Assembly: GCA_018109965.1 (NCBI GenBank)
Contig: JAGBFE010000034.1
Location: 1-7,488, forward strand
Source: Oscillospiraceae bacterium
GTDB lineage: Bacteria > Bacillota_A > Clostridia > Oscillospirales > Ruminococcaceae
DNA: 7,488 nt
Direction of reading: 5' to 3'
The notes beneath the pieces were generated by a model. That model had not been told where the DNA came from and searched no databases. It saw only the letters and a list, made by a program, of their open reading frames with translations. Position numbers and translations under genes: made by a program. Below are positions 5,373-7,488 of this stretch, one piece after another. How positions within the stretch are numbered: the stretch's first letter is position 1; each line of letters starts with the position of its first letter.

Positions 5373-5402
5373 TCTTACCGAAAGGTAGGAGGTTTTGTTT
5401 TT
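5369..5402 (+). terminator. Intrinsic terminator of the cobalamin riboswitch
   Basis: Arms 5369-5379 and 5384-5394 form an 11-base-pair stem (one G-U) capped by a GAAA tetraloop and followed by a T-rich run to 5402. Located between the aptamer and the first gene, so it is the regulated off-switch. Confidence 0.88.
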
Positions 5403-5484
5403 GCACAAATCAGCAGTACAAAACGGCAAAAACAGCTTTACCGTGAACTTTTGGATAGTATGTAAAAACGAAAGGAAACAAAAA

Positions 5485-5883
5485 ATGAAAAACAAAAAAG
5501 GTCTTATCGGTATTATTGCAGCTGTTGCGGTTGTTGTGGTTATGGTGGTTGCTTACACAATGTTTGCACCAAAAGCAACACAGGGGAGCAAAAACATCAC
5601 AATTGAAGTTATCAATTCCCAGCAGGTCAGCACAATGTACGAGGTTTCAACCGATGCCGAATATCTTGCCGAAGCATTTGCAGATGCAGAGGGACTGGAA
5701 GTAGTAACTGAAGACGGCGAATACGGCGTGGTTATCCTTGCTGTCAACGGCGAAGAAACTGTGTGGGAAGTTAATCAGGCTTACTGGTCAATTATGGTTA
5801 ACGGCGAATATGGTATGTACGGTGCCAGCGAACAGCCTGTTGCCGACGGCGATGCCTATCAGCTTGTATACACAAAAGGATAA
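5485..5883 (+). CDS. Membrane-anchored DUF4430 (transcobalamin-like) protein, putative cobalamin/cobamide capture
   Basis: A 132-residue protein. Residues 1-5 are basic and 6-27 are a single hydrophobic segment without a lipobox, so it is likely a signal anchor with the rest outside the cell. The C-terminal part, about 50-131, matches the DUF4430 fold, related to the C-terminal beta domain of transcobalamin and intrinsic factor; visible family features are YWSIMVNGEYGMYGA (100-114) and a final DGDAYQLVYTKG (121-132). The ATG at 5485 follows AAAGGAAA (5471-5478); an upstream TTG at 5395 lies in the terminator U run without a ribosome site and was not used. It is the first gene under the cobalamin riboswitch and lies 6 bases before an ECF S component. 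A role in binding cobalamin or a corrinoid outside the cell and passing it to the S component is inferred from context and fold; no binding residue is proven. Confidence 0.8.
   Translation: MKNKKGLIGIIAAVAVVVVMVVAYTMFAPKATQGSKNITIEVINSQQVSTMYEVSTDAEYLAEAFADAEGLEVVTEDGEYGVVILAVNGEETVWEVNQAYWSIMVNGEYGMYGASEQPVADGDAYQLVYTKG
5875..5880 (+). promoter_or_regulatory. Ribosome binding site deciding a TTG start
   Basis: AAAGGA located 9 bases before TTG 5890-5892, inside the last codons of the DUF4430 gene. The next ATG in frame (5938) has no such site and would remove conserved N-terminal residues. Confidence 0.65.
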
Positions 5884-5889
5884 TATAAT

Positions 5890-6402
5890 TTGAAAGACAA
5901 CAAAAAACTTACCACCCGTGACATTGCATTCATCGGTATGGCAATTGCCGTTATCGAGGTTTGCAAGGTTGCCCTTCAGGGCATTCCAAATGTGGAAACC
6001 ACAACCTTCTGGATAATGATGTTCACCATCATTCTCGGGCGCAAAATGCTGTTTGTTATTCCTGCATTTATCGCAATTGAAGGCTGCATCTACGGTTTTG
6101 GCATTTGGTGGGTGATGTACCTTTACGCTTGGCCTCTGCTGGCGGGCATAGCGTGGATAATCCGCAAAACCGACTCGGTGCTTACCTACAGCATTGTATC
6201 AGGGCTGTTTGGCCTTTGTTTTGGTGCGCTCTGCTCCATACCGTACTTTTTCATCGGCGGGTTTGCAATGATGTTCAACTGGTGGATTGCGGGCATTCCT
6301 TTTGACCTTATGCACGGTGCAGGCAACTTTGTAATTATGCTTTTGCTTTACAAGCCTGTGCGCAAGGTTATGCTGTCGGTTGACAAAATAAACAAAAACT
6401 GA
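5890..6402 (+). CDS. ECF transporter S component, cobalamin/cobamide-precursor type
   Basis: A 170-residue hydrophobic protein with about five or six membrane spans (roughly 11-30, 38-50, 52-70, 74-91, 98-124, 144-154), the size and pattern of an ECF-type substrate-specificity subunit. GIPNVET at 31-37 and WWIAGIPFDLMHGAGNF at 131-147 resemble S components linked to B12 (CblT/CbrT-like groups). It starts at TTG 5890 with AAAGGA 9 bases upstream, 6 bases after the DUF4430 stop. In the family, the S component binds the vitamin and uses a shared energising module (EcfT plus two ATPases), which is not in this window. Because it is under a cobalamin riboswitch, the substrate is probably cobalamin, a cobamide or a lower-ligand precursor such as alpha-ribazole; which one cannot be told from sequence alone. 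Confidence 0.85.
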   Translation: MKDNKKLTTRDIAFIGMAIAVIEVCKVALQGIPNVETTTFWIMMFTIILGRKMLFVIPAFIAIEGCIYGFGIWWVMYLYAWPLLAGIAWIIRKTDSVLTYSIVSGLFGLCFGALCSIPYFFIGGFAMMFNWWIAGIPFDLMHGAGNFVIMLLLYKPVRKVMLSVDKINKN

Positions 6403-6531
6403 ATTTCAGTCTGCGTAAATCGTTTTCTGTCATTGTTTTTTCTACCTTTATATTTTTTGAAAAGAATACGTAGACTTAAAGGAGAGGTTCACAGAGCCTC
6501 TCCTTTGTTTATGCAGACAGTTTGACTGAAA
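6398..6531. repeat. Nested inverted repeats around the ECF-gene terminator
   Basis: TTTCAGTC (6404-6411, part of a 13-base palindrome at 6398-6410 that includes the S-component stop) is inverted as GACTGAAA at 6524-6531. Overlapping it, 6407-6419 matches the inverse of 6508-6520 at 11 of 13 positions. These arms flank the terminator hairpin at 6478-6506, giving a long hairpin-like layout of about 130 bases. It may be a small mobile-type repeat or an extended 3' structure. Confidence 0.4.
6478..6510 (+). terminator. Intrinsic terminator after the ECF S component
   Basis: Arms 6478-6490 and 6494-6506 form a 13-base-pair stem (one G-U) with a 3-base loop, followed by TTTGTTT. It ends the riboswitch-controlled unit. 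The 5' arm is A-rich at its base, so it may also work in the reverse direction. Confidence 0.9.
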
Positions 6532-6550
6532 CCGTTTTTTGATATAAACT
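6522..6550 (+). promoter_or_regulatory. Weak candidate promoter of the nitroreductase gene
   Basis: TTGACT at 6522-6527 with TAAACT at 6545-6550 (17-base spacer) or TATAAA at 6543-6548 (15-base spacer). Neither pairing is ideal, but the gene is bounded upstream by a strong terminator and needs a promoter in this stretch. Confidence 0.35.
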
Positions 6551-6586
6551 GTAAACATAACAGTCTGATATACAGGAGGAGACAAA

Positions 6587-7105
6587 ATGGATTTTTTAAA
6601 GCTCATTGAACAGCGTTATTCGGTACGCAGCTATTCTGACAGACCTGTCGAACAGGAAAAACTGGACAAAATTCTCGAGGCGGGCAGGCTTGTACCCACA
6701 GCAGTAAATGAACAGCCGCAAAGAATTTTTGTGCTCCGAAGCCCGGGTGCACTGTCAAAGGTGCGTGAAATATGCAGATATGCCTTCAATGCACCTGTGG
6801 TACTGCTTGTGTGCTATGATAAAAATATAAGCTGGAAAGCGGACAAATACGGCGATGATTTTGATGCAGGACAGATGAATGCAACCATTGTGACAACAGC
6901 AATGATGATGCAGGCAGCCCAGCTTGGCATAGGCTCGCTGTGGGTGAGAGGATATCACACACAGGATGTTATTGATGCATTCGGTCTTCCGGACAATATT
7001 GTTCCTGTATGTATGCTCGATTTGGGTTATCCCGCAGAGGACAGCAAGCCGTCGGCAAAGCATTTTTCACGCCTGCCGCTGACCGATACAGTCAAAGAAC
7101 TTTAA
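6587..7105 (+). CDS. Nitroreductase-family FMN oxidoreductase
   Basis: A 172-residue cytosolic flavoprotein of the nitroreductase superfamily, typical of the short single-domain forms. The N-terminal RYSVRSYSDRPV (9-20) is the FMN-phosphate-binding motif, VPTAVNEQPQ (36-45) is the usual flavin/substrate segment (often PSA.N.QPW), and QAAQLGIGSLWVRGY (109-123) with LDLGYP (144-149) is the conserved C-terminal core. Family members reduce nitro compounds, quinones, enones or flavin with NAD(P)H, often as obligate dimers; the natural substrate here is unknown. ATG 6587 has an AGGAGGA site at 6574-6580. It appears to be a single-gene unit, with a terminator before and after it. No unusual residue loss is evident. 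Confidence 0.92.
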   Translation: MDFLKLIEQRYSVRSYSDRPVEQEKLDKILEAGRLVPTAVNEQPQRIFVLRSPGALSKVREICRYAFNAPVVLLVCYDKNISWKADKYGDDFDAGQMNATIVTTAMMMQAAQLGIGSLWVRGYHTQDVIDAFGLPDNIVPVCMLDLGYPAEDSKPSAKHFSRLPLTDTVKEL

Positions 7106-7133
7106 ACAGATTTGAAAATATTGCGCTTATATC

Positions 7134-7160
7134 AAGAGAGACGATTGTCTCTCTTTTGTT
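7134..7160 (+). terminator. Intrinsic terminator after the nitroreductase gene
   Basis: Perfect 9-base arms at 7134-7142 and 7147-7155 with a 4-base loop, followed by a T-rich run (7154-7160). It lies 28 bases after the stop codon. Confidence 0.9.
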
Positions 7161-7245
7161 TATATTTACAGTATTTTGTGCGATATTTTGTTGATATGCA
7201 CAAAAAGTAATGATGATAAAAAATGATAATTTATAGCTGCGCATA

Positions 7246-7274
7246 TTGACCTTTTTATATAAAAGTATTATTAT
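7246..7274 (+). promoter_or_regulatory. Sigma-A promoter of the MATE transporter gene
   Basis: TTGACC (7246-7251), 17-base spacer, TATTAT (7269-7274). Predicted start near 7281 gives a leader of about 85 bases before the ATG at 7367. Confidence 0.6.
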
Positions 7275-7284
7275 TCAATTGTAT

Positions 7285-7333
7285 AAAGCAAAATTTTGCC
7301 ATTGCTTTGAACTGTACAAAGCAACGGCTTTTT
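7285..7333 (+). promoter_or_regulatory. MATE leader with mutually exclusive hairpins
   Basis: Four short segments alternate: AAAGCAA (7285-7291), TTGCTTTG (7302-7309), CAAAGCAA (7317-7324) and GGCTTTTT (7326-7333). The second can pair with the first or, over 8 perfect bases, with the third; the third can also pair weakly with the T-rich fourth, which would resemble a small terminator. A palindrome GCAAAATTTTGC overlaps the first segment. It may be a short attenuating leader; no ligand or RNA family is recognised. Confidence 0.35.
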
Positions 7334-7366
7334 ATATAGCAAAAAATATTATTCACAGGGGGACAT

Positions 7367-7488
7367 ATGGAAAAGAACAGGATTCTGGAAGGCAATCTGT
7401 ACAAAAGCATTATGGCGTTTTTTCTGCCTATCTGGTTCGGTACATTTTTTCAGCAGCTTTACAACACAGTTGACGCAGTTATTGTAGG
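7367..7488 (+). CDS. MATE-family efflux transporter (partial, N-terminus only)
   Basis: The first 40 codons run off the window edge. The visible protein begins MEKNRILEGNLYKSI, then the first membrane helix with FFQQLYNTVDAVIVG. This FQQLYNTVD stretch is characteristic of the N-terminus of MATE (multidrug and toxic compound extrusion) proteins, which export cationic drugs or metabolites by sodium or proton antiport. The ATG at 7367 has a GGGGGA site at 7358-7363, 3 bases upstream, which is closer than usual. It has its own promoter and leader after the nitroreductase terminator. The substrate cannot be told from this fragment; a full-length gene would be about 440-460 residues. Confidence 0.87.
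   Translation, partial: MEKNRILEGNLYKSIMAFFLPIWFGTFFQQLYNTVDAVIV

Noticed and set aside
5395..5484. Upstream TTG-initiated extension of the DUF4430 gene
   Set aside because: The TTG lies in the terminator U run without a Shine-Dalgarno site; ATG 5485 has one and gives a normal signal anchor.
7246..7473. 75-codon ORF overlapping the MATE start
   Set aside because: It begins in the promoter and overlaps the MATE gene in another frame; the MATE frame has family motifs and a ribosome site.
1..7488. CRISPR arrays, tRNA or rRNA genes, transposases, phage genes
   Set aside because: No regularly spaced repeats, no cloverleaf or rRNA signatures, and no recombinase or phage-like ORF seen on either strand.

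Overview
The window looks like a chromosomal segment of an anaerobic Gram-positive bacterium of the Clostridia (Bacillota), perhaps a gut member of the Oscillospirales or a relative. The basis is strong purine-rich ribosome binding sites, a lipobox lipoprotein, ECF-type vitamin transport, intrinsic terminators with long U runs, consensus sigma-A promoters, and a clostridial-type cysteine-rich FMN oxidoreductase. This placement is inference; no rRNA or marker gene is present.

Layout. (1) Positions 1-1732, minus strand: a two-gene unit with its own promoter, an FMN-dependent alpha-hydroxy-acid dehydrogenase/oxidase-like gene followed by an SDR dehydrogenase cut by the window edge. (2) 1740-4982, plus strand: a methionine ABC transporter operon. 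A consensus promoter drives a short leader encoding a 41-residue peptide with ten methionines, followed by an intrinsic terminator, then metQ, metN and metI and a final terminator. (3) 5049-6510: a cobalamin riboswitch with its own promoter and terminator, controlling a membrane-anchored DUF4430 protein and an ECF transporter S component. (4) 6520-7160: a single nitroreductase-family gene with its own terminator. (5) 7246-7488: promoter, structured leader and first 40 codons of a MATE-family transporter, cut by the window edge.

Two things stand out. First, the Met-codon-rich leader peptide plus terminator directly upstream of a methionine uptake operon has the architecture of ribosome-mediated transcription attenuation responding to methionine. 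I see no SAM riboswitch or Met T-box, the usual regulators in Bacillota. Second, the MetQ lipoprotein appears circularly permuted. The half that is C-terminal in ordinary MetQ directly follows the lipobox, and the ordinarily N-terminal half ends the protein, with the break at the normal crossover between lobes. MetN (with its C-terminal NIL sensor domain) and MetI have ordinary order.

How the genes work together: MetQ captures methionine at the cell surface, MetI forms the channel, and MetN powers it and senses internal methionine, while the leader would set transcription by methionyl-tRNA supply. The DUF4430 protein and S component probably form a surface capture and uptake route for cobalamin or a cobamide precursor, switched off by cobalamin and needing the shared ECF energising module encoded elsewhere.
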